Positions 29,385 to 39,317 are shown, counted from the stretch's first letter. The stretch: DNA of 64,000 nt from Pseudoblastomonas marina (GCF_014641655.1 NZ_BMID01000001.1:980402-1044401), one strand, 5' to 3'. The notes: generated from the sequence alone by a model not told the origin. Made by a program: numbers and translations.

Positions 29385-30056
29385 TCAGCTCGAAACCGCG
29401 AGGCCGACCTGGCTGCGGTGCCAGCGGGTCGAGCCGACCCACCACGCCGCCAGCGTCACGATCGCGAAGGCGATCATCGCGCCGATATAGAGCGAGGGGC
29501 CCGCCGCTTCCGGGGGCGGCGCGAACCAGTTGATCGCCTGCAGCAGCACCAGCACCACGCCGAGCACGATCGGCGGCACGATCGGCCCCTTGGTGCTGCG
29601 GATGTACCACGAGAAGGCGAGCGCGGTGATCGCGAGCTCGAGCACGATCGCGATCACGGGCTCGTTCCAAAGGCCCAGACCGAGCTTCGTTTCGCCGCCC
29701 GCGAGCGTCAGGTCGGGGACGTGGACCAGCCAGTCGACGAACCAGTGCGAAACCACGACCAGCATCGCGATCACCGCGCCGGTCTGGTTCTTGGTCAGCC
29801 ACAGTACGAACAGCCCGAAGGCGAGCGCGAAGCCCACCGTACCCAGCAGGCTGTGCGTGTAGGGCATGTAGTAGAGGTCGAACGGGACCAGCGCGCTCGC
29901 GCCTTCGTCGATCCGCATCTTTTCCACCCCGAACAGCGCGAGGGTGAAGAACGCCCAGTCGACCAGTTGCGCGGCGACGAACAGCGTGCCGAGTTTGGGC
30001 GCCCGCTTGGTCGAGGCGGCCGCTGCCAGTGCCGGTGCCCAATGTCCGATAAACAT
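29385..30056 (-). CDS. Multi-span membrane protein, possibly metal-dependent hydrolase-like
   Basis: A 223-residue protein with about six membrane segments. Histidine-containing motifs MPYTHSLLGTVG and SHWFVDWLVHVPDL recall the membrane-bound metal-dependent hydrolase family (YdjM/DUF457), where such residues bind metal. The match is by motif only. It is sandwiched between two other small membrane protein genes on the minus strand. Confidence 0.65.
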   Translation of the reverse strand: MFIGHWAPALAAAASTKRAPKLGTLFVAAQLVDWAFFTLALFGVEKMRIDEGASALVPFDLYYMPYTHSLLGTVGFALAFGLFVLWLTKNQTGAVIAMLVVVSHWFVDWLVHVPDLTLAGGETKLGLGLWNEPVIAIVLELAITALAFSWYIRSTKGPIVPPIVLGVVLVLLQAINWFAPPPEAAGPSLYIGAMIAFAIVTLAAWWVGSTRWHRSQVGLAVSS

Positions 30057-30084
30057 ACTTTTACGGTTCCCCCGGTTCCTGCGG

Positions 30085-30480
30085 TCAGGCGAATGCCCTG
30101 ATCGCCCATGCCCCCGCCGCGGCGGCCATTGCCGTTGCGAAGGCCCCCCAGGCGATGTCGGCCACTGTGACCGTGGTCGACCATTGTTTCAACACCGCCT
30201 GGCTGGTGAGGTCGTACGTCGCGTAACAGAGCCCGCCGAGCAAGGCCCCGTTGAGCGCGGCGGCGGCGATATCCCCGGCCAAGGCGGGACGCACCGCGAA
30301 CCATACCACGCCCGCGATATAGAGCAGGTAGAAGACCAGCGCGGGGCCCATGCGGAACGACTCGGCGAGGATGTCGCCCAGCCGCGGGCGGTAGAAATTG
30401 GGTCCCGCCCAGCGCAGCCACAGCGCGTCGAGCAGTCCGAAGGCGAGCCCGGTGCCGAGATAGGCGACGATCCACTTCAT
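30085..30480 (-). CDS. DUF2177 membrane protein
   Basis: A 131-residue protein with four hydrophobic segments. The start MKWIVAYLGTGLAFGLLDALWL and the conserved GGLCYATYDLTSQAVLKQWS match the DUF2177 family of unknown function. It diverges from xseB with a 68-base gap and heads a minus-strand run of three small membrane proteins. Confidence 0.82.
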   Translation of the reverse strand: MKWIVAYLGTGLAFGLLDALWLRWAGPNFYRPRLGDILAESFRMGPALVFYLLYIAGVVWFAVRPALAGDIAAAALNGALLGGLCYATYDLTSQAVLKQWSTTVTVADIAWGAFATAMAAAAGAWAIRAFA

Positions 30481-30548
30481 CCGCGCATGCTCCTGTTGTT
30501 GCGCCCATGCTTGACCCGCCACTTGCGGGCCGTCAATGCTCGCCCGCG

Positions 30549-30797
30549 ATGGCAGACGAGAAACCCGATATCGCCGAAATGAGCTTCGAGGATGCGCTGC
30601 GCGCGCTCGAGGACGTGATGCGCAAGCTGGAAGGCGGCGAAGTGCCGCTCGATCAGTCGATCGACCTCTACGAACGCGGCGAGGCGCTGCGCGCACATTG
30701 CCAGAAGCGGCTCGACGCGGCGCAGGTGCGGATCGAGAAGATCGTTACCGATTCCGAGGGCCGCGCGACGGGCACCGTCCCGCTCGATCCCGAATGA
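30549..30797 (+). CDS. xseB: Exodeoxyribonuclease VII small subunit
   Basis: XseB binds the XseA large subunit to form exonuclease VII, which degrades single-stranded DNA. The 82-residue protein has the hallmark SFEDALRALEDVMRKLEGGEVPLDQSI pattern across residues 11-37 and the YERGEAL segment. ATG 30549 gives the usual length. Its stop overlaps the ispA start in an ATGA junction; xseB-ispA linkage is common in bacteria. Confidence 0.95.
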   Translation: MADEKPDIAEMSFEDALRALEDVMRKLEGGEVPLDQSIDLYERGEALRAHCQKRLDAAQVRIEKIVTDSEGRATGTVPLDPE

Positions 30798-31711
30798 AGA
30801 TGGAAATCGTCGCCAACGACACCCTGCTGACCGGCGCGCTCGAAGACATCCAGCGCGACGTCGATGCCGGTTTCGACAGCTTCCTGCCCGTGCCGCAGGA
30901 CCAGCGCGCGCGGCTGGTCGAAGCGATGCGCTATGCCGCGATCGGCGGCGGCAAGAGGTTGCGCCCGCTGCTGGTCACCGCGACCGCCTCGTTGTTCAAG
31001 GTCCCGCGCGCGACCGCCTTGCGCGCGGGAATCGCGGTCGAGGCGATCCACGTCTATTCGCTGATCCACGACGACCTTCCCTGCATGGACGACGATGCGC
31101 TGCGTCACGGCAAGCCGACGCTGCACAAGGCGTTCGACGAGGCGACCGCGGTGCTGGCGGGCGATTCGCTCCACGCGCTGGCATTCGAGATCCTCGCCAG
31201 CCCCAACATGACCGGCGATCCCTTCACCCGCGCCGAACTGGTCGCAGCCTTGGCAGGTGCGAGCGGTCACGAGGGCATGGCGGGCGGCCAGATGATGGAC
31301 ATGGTGGCCGAGCAGGAGGGCGAGGCGTTCGATCTCCACGCCATCACCCGGCTCCAGCAATTGAAGACCGGCGCGCTGCTCGGCGCCTCGGTCGAACTCG
31401 GCGCGATCCTCGGCCGCGTGCCGCCCGAAGGCCGCGCGCACCTTCATGGCTATGCCCGCGATATCGGTCTCGCCTTCCAGATCGCCGACGATCTGCTCGA
31501 CCTCGAAGGCGACGAAGAAAAGGCCGGCAAAGCGCTGAGAAAAGACGAGGAAGCGGGGAAGGCGACCTTCCTCTCGCTGCTCGGCCCCGACCGCGCCCGC
31601 GACCAGGCGCAGATGCTCGTCGACCAGGCAATCTCGCACCTCAACGCCTATGGCGAGGAAGCCGACCTGCTGCGGGCGATTGCTCGGTACATCGTGGAAA
31701 GGGATCGATAA
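30794..31711 (+). CDS. ispA: Farnesyl diphosphate synthase (polyprenyl synthetase)
   Basis: IspA joins isopentenyl and allylic diphosphates to give farnesyl diphosphate for quinones, hopanoids and cell-wall lipid carriers. The 305-residue protein has the first aspartate-rich motif DDLPCMDDD with its two-residue insertion, GGGKRLRP upstream, and the second motif DDLLD. This pattern is typical of type II bacterial farnesyl synthases. It overlaps xseB by four bases and coaD by one base. Confidence 0.94.
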   Translation: MKMEIVANDTLLTGALEDIQRDVDAGFDSFLPVPQDQRARLVEAMRYAAIGGGKRLRPLLVTATASLFKVPRATALRAGIAVEAIHVYSLIHDDLPCMDDDALRHGKPTLHKAFDEATAVLAGDSLHALAFEILASPNMTGDPFTRAELVAALAGASGHEGMAGGQMMDMVAEQEGEAFDLHAITRLQQLKTGALLGASVELGAILGRVPPEGRAHLHGYARDIGLAFQIADDLLDLEGDEEKAGKALRKDEEAGKATFLSLLGPDRARDQAQMLVDQAISHLNAYGEEADLLRAIARYIVERDR

Positions 31712-32223
31712 TGACTGAACGCATCGGCATCTATCCCGGAACCTTCGATCCCATCACGCTCGGCCATGCCGATATCATCCGGCGCGGGAGCAAGCTGGTC
31801 GACCGGCTGATCCTCGGCGTGACGACCAACCCGTCGAAGAACCCGATGTTCTCGCCCGAACAGCGGATCACGATGGTCGAGCGGGAAGTGGCGGCGATGG
31901 GGCTCGCCAATATCGAGGTCGTCGGGTTCAACGCGCTGCTGATGAAGTTCGCCAACAAGATGAACGCCAGCGTCATTATCCGCGGCCTGCGCGCGGTCGC
32001 CGATTTCGAATACGAATACCAGATGGCGGGCATGAACCAGCAGATCGACGACGAGATCGAGACGGTGTTCCTGATGGCCGACGTCTCGCTCCAGCCGATC
32101 GCGTCGAAACTGGTCAAGGAAATCGCGCTGTTCGGCGGCGACATCGCCCCCTTCGTCAGCGAGGCGGTGCGCGAGGACGTGCTCGCCAAGGTCGCCGAGA
32201 AGGGCCAGCTGGGCGATTACTGA
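31711..32223 (+). CDS. coaD: Phosphopantetheine adenylyltransferase
   Basis: CoaD transfers AMP to 4'-phosphopantetheine, the penultimate step of coenzyme A synthesis. The 170-residue protein opens IGIYPGTFDPITLGHADII, containing the TxGH nucleotidyltransferase signature, and has RGLRAVADFEYEYQM and the end-region SSxxVK equivalent SKLVKEIA. Length is normal. ATG shares one base with the ispA stop. Confidence 0.96.
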   Translation: MTERIGIYPGTFDPITLGHADIIRRGSKLVDRLILGVTTNPSKNPMFSPEQRITMVEREVAAMGLANIEVVGFNALLMKFANKMNASVIIRGLRAVADFEYEYQMAGMNQQIDDEIETVFLMADVSLQPIASKLVKEIALFGGDIAPFVSEAVREDVLAKVAEKGQLGDY

Positions 32224-32317
32224 GTCGGCACAGCGTCATCCACACCGTTCATTGCCCTGCAAGCGAAGCACGGTTAAGACGCTGCATCACGAAATTCCCC
32301 GGACAGAGACCAAATTG

Positions 32318-33010
32318 ATGTTCCGCAAGATGATCTGCGCGGTTGCCGCGCTTACGATGACCACGATCCCCGCCCAAGCGCAGGAGACCGCCGAGACCGA
32401 AGTCGCGGCCGCCGCCGATGCGCGCCTGGCGATCAACCGCCCGCTCGACCCGGTGATCAATCCCGACATGACCGTCGACCGCGAGAACATCTGGTTGCTC
32501 GACCTGTCGAACGGCGGCCGCGTCGCGATCCGGTTGAAGCCCGACTGGGCGCCCGGCCATGTCGAGCGGATCAAGGCGCTGACGCTGCGCGGCTTCTACA
32601 ACGGCACGCCGTTCCACCGCGTGATCGACGGCTTCATGGCGCAGGGCGGCGATCCGACCGGGACCGGGCAGGGCGGCTCGCAGCTGCCCGACCTGATGGC
32701 CGAGTTCAATGCCATGCCGCATCTGCGCGGCACCGTCTCGATGGCGCGCGCCAACGAAGAGGACAGCGCCAACAGCCAGTTCTTCATCGTGTTCGAACCG
32801 CGCTTCTCGCTCGACCGGAAATACACCAATTTCGGCCGCGTGATCGGCGGCATGCAGTATGTCGACGGGATCAACCGCGGCGAACCGCCGGCCCAGCCCA
32901 CCACGATCGTCCAGGCGAGCCTCGCCTCGCAGAACCTCCCGCCGCCCGCGCCGCGCGCCGCTCCGCAGATCGAGGCGGAAGTGAGCGACGAGGACCTGCT
33001 GGGTAGTTAA
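32318..33010 (+). CDS. Periplasmic cyclophilin-type peptidyl-prolyl isomerase
   Basis: A 230-residue exported prolyl isomerase. A signal peptide ends at PAQAQ (about residue 22). The cyclophilin domain covers residues 55-205 with the active-site stretch FHRVIDGFMAQGGDPTGTG and MARANEEDSANSQFFI. The C-terminal 30 residues are proline-rich and acidic. It probably helps protein folding in the periplasm. ATG 32318 is chosen because it leaves a correct signal peptide. Confidence 0.92.
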   Translation: MFRKMICAVAALTMTTIPAQAQETAETEVAAAADARLAINRPLDPVINPDMTVDRENIWLLDLSNGGRVAIRLKPDWAPGHVERIKALTLRGFYNGTPFHRVIDGFMAQGGDPTGTGQGGSQLPDLMAEFNAMPHLRGTVSMARANEEDSANSQFFIVFEPRFSLDRKYTNFGRVIGGMQYVDGINRGEPPAQPTTIVQASLASQNLPPPAPRAAPQIEAEVSDEDLLGS

Positions 33011-33019
33011 GCGCGCGTC

Positions 33020-34048
33020 ATGCGCGTCGCCGATTTCGATTTCGACCTGCCGCCAGAGCTGATCGCGCTGCGCCCCGCGCGGCCGCGCGATTCGGCGCGG
33101 ATGCTGGTGGTCGAAGGCGACAGCCCCTTCGCCGACCGCTCGGTTCGTGACCTGCCCGACCTGCTGCGCGAGGGCGACGTGCTGGTGTTCAACGACACGC
33201 GCGTCATTCCCGCCCAGCTGGAAGGCCGGCGGGGGGAAGCGAAAATCGGCGCGACGCTGCACAAGCGGCTCGACCTGCGCCGCTGGCAGGCCTTCATCCG
33301 CAACGCCAAGCGCGTGCGCGAGGGCGACCAACTGGTGTTTGGCGGTGGCGTGACCGCGATCGCCGAGGCGCGGCATGCGGATGGCAGCCTGACGCTGGCT
33401 TTCGAGGGCGACGAGCCGGTCGAGATCCTGCTCGAGCGCGCGGGCACCATGCCGCTGCCGCCCTATATCGCGGGCAAGCGCGAAACCGACGAGGCCGACC
33501 GCGAGGACTACCAGACAATGTTCGCGGCCGAGGACGGCGCGGTCGCCGCGCCCACCGCGGCGCTGCACTTCACCGATGAACTCGTCGCCGCGCTCGATGC
33601 GAAGGGCGTGCAGCGCGAAATGCTGACCCTGCATGTCGGCGCGGGCACCTTCCTGCCGGTGAAGGCCGAGGACACAGACGATCACGTGATGCATTCTGAG
33701 TGGGGGCGCATCGAGGCCGACGTCGCCGAGCGCCTCAACGCCGCGCGCGCGGCAGGCGGACGGATCATCGCGGTCGGCACCACCAGCCTGCGCACGCTCG
33801 AAAGCGCGGCGGACGAGGACGGCACGATCCGGCCCTTCGCCGCCGACACCGATATCTTCATCACGCCGGGCTATCGCTTTCGCGCGGTCGACGGGCTGAT
33901 GACCAACTTCCACCTGCCCAAATCAACGCTCGTCATGCTGGTCAGCGCGCTGATGGGGCGCGAGCGGATGCTCAATGCCTATGCGCACGCAATCGCAGGG
34001 GGTTACCGTTTCTACAGCTATGGCGATTCCTCGCTGCTGATCCCCTAG
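33020..34048 (+). CDS. queA: tRNA preQ1(34) S-adenosylmethionine ribosyltransferase-isomerase
   Basis: QueA transfers the ribosyl part of SAM to preQ1 in tRNA during queuosine synthesis. The 342-residue product starts [17 protein letters not shown] and contains [19 protein letters not shown] and [11 protein letters not shown], all family signatures, ending with the [18 protein letters not shown] region. It lies nine bases after the cyclophilin gene. Confidence 0.96.
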   Translation: MRVADFDFDLPPELIALRPARPRDSARMLVVEGDSPFADRSVRDLPDLLREGDVLVFNDTRVIPAQLEGRRGEAKIGATLHKRLDLRRWQAFIRNAKRVREGDQLVFGGGVTAIAEARHADGSLTLAFEGDEPVEILLERAGTMPLPPYIAGKRETDEADREDYQTMFAAEDGAVAAPTAALHFTDELVAALDAKGVQREMLTLHVGAGTFLPVKAEDTDDHVMHSEWGRIEADVAERLNAARAAGGRIIAVGTTSLRTLESAADEDGTIRPFAADTDIFITPGYRFRAVDGLMTNFHLPKSTLVMLVSALMGRERMLNAYAHAIAGGYRFYSYGDSSLLIP

Positions 34049-34093
34049 TCCGGCTTGTCTGCGCCCGCCTCGCGCGGCATAGCGCGGTACGGG

Positions 34094-35344
34094 ATGGATA
34101 TTCAGACGAGCCACAGGGGAGCGGCGCTGGTCGATCGCTCGCGCGCCTTCGAGCGCAGGCCCGGCCTGATCGCGCGCCTGTTCGCCCCCACTTTCGAAAA
34201 GATGCTCGAACGGATCGATGCCGCGCTCGCCAGCGGAGCGATCCACGGAACCTTGCCCGACGGCACCAAGCGCATGCTCGGCGGACGCGCGCCCGGTTTC
34301 GAATGTACGTTCGAACTGAAGAGCTGGAATGCGCTGGTGCGGATCGCCACCAATGGCTCGGTCGGCCTCTATCAGGGCTTCGAAGCGGGCGAATGGTGGA
34401 GCCCCGACCCGGTCCCGCTCTGCGCGCTGTTCATGCAGCATGCCGAGCGCATGGGCGACACCGCGCGCGCCAAGGGGCCGTTCCGCCACCTGCTCAGGCT
34501 CGCGCACCTGTTCAACCGCAATTCGCACGCGGGTGCGAAACGCAACATCAAGGCGCATTACGACCTCGGCAACGATTTCTACGCGCAGTGGCTCGACCCC
34601 TCGATGGTCTATTCGAGCGGGCTGGGTGAGGGCGGCCTTGCGGAAATGCAGCGGACCAAGCTCGATGCGCTCGCCGATCGACTGGCCCTGAACGCCGAGG
34701 CGCAGGTGCTCGAGATCGGCTGCGGTTGGGGCGCGCTGGCCGATCGCGTCGCCGAGCGCCACGGCGCGCATGTCACCGGGATCAGCCTGTCCGACGAGCA
34801 ATTGGCCTGGGGCCGCGCACATTGGGAGCCGGAACGCGGCGCGATCGATCTTCAGCACCGCGACTATCGCGACGTCGACGGGCAGTACGATGCGATCATG
34901 TCGTGCGAAATGGTCGAGGCTTTGGGCCGCGAATACTGGCCGACCTTCATGGATTGCATCGCGCGCAACCTGAAATCCGGCGGCCACGCGGCGATCCAGT
35001 ACATCTCGATCCGCGACGAGCTGTTCGACGATTATGCGAAGAGCGCCGATTTCATCCAAGCCTACATTTTCCCCGGCGGTCTGCTGATCCGCACCAGCGA
35101 GTTCCGCCGCCTCGCCGAGGAGCGCGGTCTCCAATGGCGCGACCAGCATGATTTCGGGCAGGACTATGCCGAGACGCTGAAGCTGTGGCGCGAGAATTTC
35201 GACCGCGCGGTCGAGGAAGAACGGCTCCCCGCCGGGTTCGACGAGGATTTCATCCGCCTCTGGCGGTTCTACCTGCAATATTGCGAAGGCGGGTTCCGCG
35301 GCGGCGGGATCGACGTCCACCAGGTCACGCTGATCAAGGAATGA
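34094..35344 (+). CDS. Cyclopropane-fatty-acyl-phospholipid synthase family methyltransferase
   Basis: A 416-residue SAM-dependent enzyme of the CfaS class, which modifies unsaturated membrane fatty acids or related lipids. The N-terminal half has the lipid-binding-type fold; the core begins with KAHYDLGNDFYAQWLDPSMVYSSG and the SAM site VLEIGCGWGALA, followed by GISLSDEQ. The C-terminal LWRFYLQYCEGGF is typical of the family. ATG 34094 is used; a TTG at 34055 is weaker. Its stop overlaps the next gene in an ATGA junction. Confidence 0.9.
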   Translation: MDIQTSHRGAALVDRSRAFERRPGLIARLFAPTFEKMLERIDAALASGAIHGTLPDGTKRMLGGRAPGFECTFELKSWNALVRIATNGSVGLYQGFEAGEWWSPDPVPLCALFMQHAERMGDTARAKGPFRHLLRLAHLFNRNSHAGAKRNIKAHYDLGNDFYAQWLDPSMVYSSGLGEGGLAEMQRTKLDALADRLALNAEAQVLEIGCGWGALADRVAERHGAHVTGISLSDEQLAWGRAHWEPERGAIDLQHRDYRDVDGQYDAIMSCEMVEALGREYWPTFMDCIARNLKSGGHAAIQYISIRDELFDDYAKSADFIQAYIFPGGLLIRTSEFRRLAEERGLQWRDQHDFGQDYAETLKLWRENFDRAVEEERLPAGFDEDFIRLWRFYLQYCEGGFRGGGIDVHQVTLIKE

Positions 35345-36531
35345 CGATGCGCGAATTGATCCTTTCGCTGGGCGCGCTTGCGCTCGCCTCCTGTGCGCCG
35401 CTTGCCGATCTCGACAGCGGCACGAACGATGCCCGCCCGGCGGTGATCCAGGTCACGCCGGCCACGTCGGTGTCTCAGGACGATGGCGGGCCGCTGTTCT
35501 GGGACGACGCGACGCGCGCGAAACGATTCCGCGCCATGGAGGCCTATTTCGCAGGACAGGAAGTGGCCGCCGCGGCCAATCCGCGCATGCTCGCGCGCGG
35601 GGAGCCCTTCGATGCGGCGACGCGAGGGGCGCTTGATGCCTATCTCGGCACCAACGGTACCGCCGGGATCATGGTGCTGCAGGACGGCAAGGTGCGCTAC
35701 GAGAATTACGCGCTCGGCATGACGCCCACCGACCGCTGGACGAGCTTCTCGGTCGCCAAGAGCTTCACCTCGACCCTGCTCGGCGCCGCGATCGCCGACG
35801 GTGCGATCGCCAGCGTGGACGATCCGGTCACGCGCTACGTGCCGGGGCTCGCCGACACCGCCTATGACGGCGTCACCGTCGGCCAGGTCGCGACCATGAC
35901 CAGCGGGGTGGCGTGGGACGAGAACTATTCCGACCCCGACAGCGACGTCGCCCAGATGCTCGCGATCGCGCCGGTCGCGGGCGAATCGCAGGCGGTGACC
36001 TACGCCAGGACGCTCAGCCGCGAGGCACCGGCGGGCGAAAAATGGGTCTACAAGACGCTCGAGACCAACCTCCTCGGCCTGATCGTCGAAGAGGCGGTCG
36101 ACATGTCGTTGGCCGAATATGCCAATCTGAAGCTGGTCGAACCGGCAGGCTTCGCCGGGAAGCTGTTCTGGATGCAGGACCTCACCGGCGGCAGCATCGG
36201 CGGGTGCTGCCTGTCGCTCCGCCTGTCGGACTATGCCCGCTTCGGCCAGTTCGTGCTCGAAGGCGGGGAGGGCGTGGTGCCTCCGGGCTGGTTCGACGAA
36301 TCGGTGACCCCGACGAGCGAGTTCGGCGGCGGGTTCGGCTACGGCTACCAGTGGTGGACCTATCCGGTCGGTTACGGCGCGCAGGGGATTTTCGGCCAGT
36401 CGATCACGATCCTGCCCGAACAGGACATGGTGATCGCGATCGTGTCGAACTGGCCCAAGGCGACCGGACGCGAATTCGGCCAGGCCCGGCTTGCCCTGGC
36501 CGCCCAGCTGGTCGCCGCAGGGGCGCGCTAG
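35341..36531 (+). CDS. Class C beta-lactamase-like serine hydrolase lipoprotein
   Basis: A 396-residue predicted lipoprotein (lipobox ALASC, Cys about residue 18) with the serine beta-lactamase fold. The nucleophile motif is SVAK in FSVAKSF, and a Tyr lies in WVYKTLETNLLG where class C enzymes carry YxN. The KTG box is replaced by a FGQS-type sequence, as in 6-aminohexanoate-dimer hydrolase (NylB)-like esterases. An esterase or amide hydrolase role is more likely than resistance. The start overlaps the preceding methyltransferase by four bases. Confidence 0.85.
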   Translation: MTMRELILSLGALALASCAPLADLDSGTNDARPAVIQVTPATSVSQDDGGPLFWDDATRAKRFRAMEAYFAGQEVAAAANPRMLARGEPFDAATRGALDAYLGTNGTAGIMVLQDGKVRYENYALGMTPTDRWTSFSVAKSFTSTLLGAAIADGAIASVDDPVTRYVPGLADTAYDGVTVGQVATMTSGVAWDENYSDPDSDVAQMLAIAPVAGESQAVTYARTLSREAPAGEKWVYKTLETNLLGLIVEEAVDMSLAEYANLKLVEPAGFAGKLFWMQDLTGGSIGGCCLSLRLSDYARFGQFVLEGGEGVVPPGWFDESVTPTSEFGGGFGYGYQWWTYPVGYGAQGIFGQSITILPEQDMVIAIVSNWPKATGREFGQARLALAAQLVAAGAR

Positions 36532-36537
36532 TCGCGG

Positions 36538-36900
36538 TCAGGCGAGGCTGCGGAACTCGCGCGGCGCGCTGTAGCCGCCGAGGACGCTTTCGAGCACGGC
36601 GGGATTTAGCAGCTGGTCGAACGCACAGCCGACGAGGCAATCGCGCCACCACACCACTTCGCACTGGAGCGATTCGAGCCCCGGCAGCGTCAGCCAGCAG
36701 ACCGTGCCGGGATGCACCCGGCTGACCGCCGCGGCCGAGAACCCGGCGAGCGACAGGTCGTGGACCACGGTTTCGAAACGGTTCGCGCCCGACATCCGCA
36801 GCCGCGCGGGTATCTGCACCCGCGCGCGGGGAGCGCAGCGATCTTCCTGCGCCGTCGTCTCGTAGCGTTTGGTTGCGCCTTCAGCGAAGCTGTCGACCAT
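36538..36900 (-). CDS. PilZ domain protein
   Basis: A 120-residue single-domain cyclic-di-GMP effector. The two ligand motifs are recognisable: an arginine-rich R-x3-R start (RCAPRAR, about residues 21-27) and DLSLAGFS (D/NxSxxG). No other domain is attached. It is convergent with the serine hydrolase gene, six bases apart. The window's diguanylate cyclase is far away, so no direct pairing is implied. Confidence 0.85.
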   Translation of the reverse strand: MVDSFAEGATKRYETTAQEDRCAPRARVQIPARLRMSGANRFETVVHDLSLAGFSAAAVSRVHPGTVCWLTLPGLESLQCEVVWWRDCLVGCAFDQLLNPAVLESVLGGYSAPREFRSLA

Positions 36901-36989
36901 GATCCGACTCCATCGGAGATTGTACTTGGCCGCGACCCTATCGCGACGTTCGAACCGAGTGTGGAGCGTTCGACGTTACCGTGAGGTTG

Positions 36990-37706
36990 TCAGTCAGGGT
37001 TAACGGCGATCCGCGTGCCCGTTTGGAACCCGGAGGAAAGCAAGGCAACCAGCTCGTCGGCGACCACCTCGGGTGCCTTGAGCGTCTTCGGGTCCTCGCC
37101 CGGATAGGCCTTGGCGCGCATCCGCGTGCGCGTGCGGCCCGGATCGACGATCGCGACGCGCACCGGGCGCGACAGCTTGGCGGTTTCCTGGGCGTAGCTT
37201 TCGAGGAGGTTGTCCATCGCCGCCTTGGTCGAGCCGTAGGCACTCCAATAGGCGCGCGGAGCGGCCCCGACCGAGCTCGTGAGCCCGACCACGCGGCCAT
37301 CGTCGGCCTTCTTCAGCAGCCCGTCGAAATGCGCGATCAGCGCCTGCGTGGCGAGGATGTTGAGCGTGATCGCCTTGCCGAAATCCTTCTGGTCGATGTC
37401 GTTCACCGGGCTCAGCATCGGCAGGTAGGCGGCGTTGATCACCAGCATGTCGAGCTTGCCCCAGCGCTCGCCGATCGAATGCGCGAGCAGCCCGATCGAA
37501 TTGGCCTCGGCAAGGTCGAGCGGGGCGATGGTGGCGGCGCCGCCGGCCTCGTGGATCTGTTCCTCGACCTCTTCCAGGGCCTTGGCATCGCGCGCGGTGA
37601 GCACGACATGCGCGCCTTCCTTGGCGAGGGCGAGTGCGGTGGCCGCGCCGATCCCGCGGCTCGCGCCGGTGACCAGGGCCAGCTGGCCGTCGAATTTCTT
37701 GCTCAA
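36990..37706 (-). CDS. Short-chain dehydrogenase/reductase
   Basis: A 238-residue classical SDR with TGASRGIG near the N-terminus, NAAY in place of NNAG, and the catalytic YGSTK. Substrate is unknown. It begins with TTG at 37706, inside the stop of purF (TTGA), with AGGAC eight bases upstream, so it is translationally coupled to purF. Similar SDRs commonly follow purF in related genomes, from memory. Confidence 0.85.
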   Translation of the reverse strand: MSKKFDGQLALVTGASRGIGAATALALAKEGAHVVLTARDAKALEEVEEQIHEAGGAATIAPLDLAEANSIGLLAHSIGERWGKLDMLVINAAYLPMLSPVNDIDQKDFGKAITLNILATQALIAHFDGLLKKADDGRVVGLTSSVGAAPRAYWSAYGSTKAAMDNLLESYAQETAKLSRPVRVAIVDPGRTRTRMRAKAYPGEDPKTLKAPEVVADELVALLSSGFQTGTRIAVNPD

Positions 37707-39166
37707 GCGACTTGTCCTACGGGGAGCGACAGCTGCGGATCGTCACGCTCGGAGGCGTCGGTCAGCGAGGTGGGGTAATCGCCGGTGAAGCAGGCGTCGC
37801 AGAATTGGGGACAACCATTGTTGCGTTTCTCGGCCCCGACCGCGCGGTAGAGACCGTCGATCGAAATGAAGGCGAGGCTGTCCGCGTGGATGAATTCGCG
37901 CATCGGCTCGACGTCCATCTGCGCGGCGAGAAGTTTGGAGCGTTCGGGCGTGTCGACGCCGTAATAGCAGCTATGCGCGGTGGGCGGGCTGGCGACGCGG
38001 AAATGGACTTCCTTCGCGCCCGCATCGCGCATCATCTGCACGATCTTGAGGCTGGTGGTGCCGCGCACGATGCTGTCGTCGATCAGCACGATCCGCTTGC
38101 CCTCGACGAGGCGGCGATTGGCGTTGTGCTTGCGCTTGACCGAGGAATGGCGATTGGCGTCGCCCGGCTGGATGAAGGTGCGCCCGACATAGTGCGAGCG
38201 GATAATGCCGAGCTCGAACGGGATGCCGCTTTCCTGGGCATAACCGATCGCGGCGGGCACGCCGCTGTCGGGCACGGGAATCACCAGATCGGCCTCGACC
38301 GGCTTTTCGCGCGCCAGTTCGACCCCGATTTCCTTGCGCGCCTCATATACCGAACGGCCGGTGAAGATGCTGTCCGGGCGGCTGAAATAGACATGTTCGA
38401 AGATGCAGGGTCGGGGGCTGTGCTGGCCGAAGGGACGGTGGCTCTTCAGCTCGCCATCCAGCGTGATTTCGATCATCTCGCCCGGATCGACCTCGCGCTC
38501 GAACTCGGCGCCGATGACGTCCAGCGCCACGCTTTCGGAGGCGAAGACATAGCCGTCTCCCATCCGGCCCATCACCAGCGGACGCACGCCCAGCGGATCG
38601 CGGCAGGCGATCATGCCCTTCGGCGTCATCACGATCAGGGCATAGGCGCCTTCGACGAGGCGCAACGCATCGACCAGCCGTTCGAGGGTCGAGGGATAGC
38701 GGCTGGTGGCGACGAGGTGGATGATCACCTCGGTATCGGAGGTCGACTGGAAGATCGCCCCGCTCTTCACCAGCTCGCGCCTCAGATGAAGCGAGTTGGA
38801 AATATTGCCGTTATGCGCGATCGCGAACCCGCCCGCGGCGAGTTCGGCATAAAGTGGCTGCACGTTGCGCAGCCCAGCGCCGCCGGTCGTCGAATAACGC
38901 ACATGGCCCGCGGCCATCGTGCCCGGCAGCGATGCGATCGCCTCGGGCGCGGAGAAGTTTTCGGCCACATGGCCGGAACCGCGCCGGGCATAGAATTCCT
39001 GTCCGTCGAAACTCACGATACCCGCGGCTTCCTGGCCGCGATGCTGGAGGGCGTGGAGGCCGAGCGCCGTAGCCGCGGCGGCATCGTCCAATGCGATCGC
39101 GCCGAAGACGCCGCATTCTTCGTGCAGCGTGTCGTCGTCGCTTTCGAAGGGGTGGGGTAGGTCCAT
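37703..39166 (-). CDS. purF: Amidophosphoribosyltransferase
   Basis: PurF commits PRPP to purine synthesis by adding ammonia from glutamine. The 487-residue protein has a short propeptide before the N-terminal nucleophile Cys18 (HEECGVFG), glutaminase features LQHRGQEAAGI and HVRYSTTG, and the phosphoribosyl domain with VLIDDSIVRGTT. Cysteines in PTAHSCYYG and NNGCPQFCDACF may bind an iron-sulphur cluster as in Bacillus-type enzymes. A coupled SDR follows. Confidence 0.96.
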   Translation of the reverse strand: MDLPHPFESDDDTLHEECGVFGAIALDDAAAATALGLHALQHRGQEAAGIVSFDGQEFYARRGSGHVAENFSAPEAIASLPGTMAAGHVRYSTTGGAGLRNVQPLYAELAAGGFAIAHNGNISNSLHLRRELVKSGAIFQSTSDTEVIIHLVATSRYPSTLERLVDALRLVEGAYALIVMTPKGMIACRDPLGVRPLVMGRMGDGYVFASESVALDVIGAEFEREVDPGEMIEITLDGELKSHRPFGQHSPRPCIFEHVYFSRPDSIFTGRSVYEARKEIGVELAREKPVEADLVIPVPDSGVPAAIGYAQESGIPFELGIIRSHYVGRTFIQPGDANRHSSVKRKHNANRRLVEGKRIVLIDDSIVRGTTSLKIVQMMRDAGAKEVHFRVASPPTAHSCYYGVDTPERSKLLAAQMDVEPMREFIHADSLAFISIDGLYRAVGAEKRNNGCPQFCDACFTGDYPTSLTDASERDDPQLSLPVGQVA

Positions 39167-39317
39167 GCCCGTCGGTAGCCCTGTCCTGTGGTGTTTGAGC
39201 GCGCGCCGCAGCCAATGGCGATGTTGCAGGACTATTACAAGTGCAGTGAGACGGGTTGTTGCGCGTTCATGGCGTGCGCTCTAGGGCAGGGCTCCAACGC
39301 CGCATGAGACGACGCAA

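Noticed and set aside
8949..36531. Two beta-lactamase-fold proteins plus a BlaI/BlaR-like pair read as an antibiotic-resistance locus
   Set aside because: The hydrolases are far from the regulator pair, lack key deacylation or KTG residues, and the M56 protein lacks a penicillin-binding sensor.
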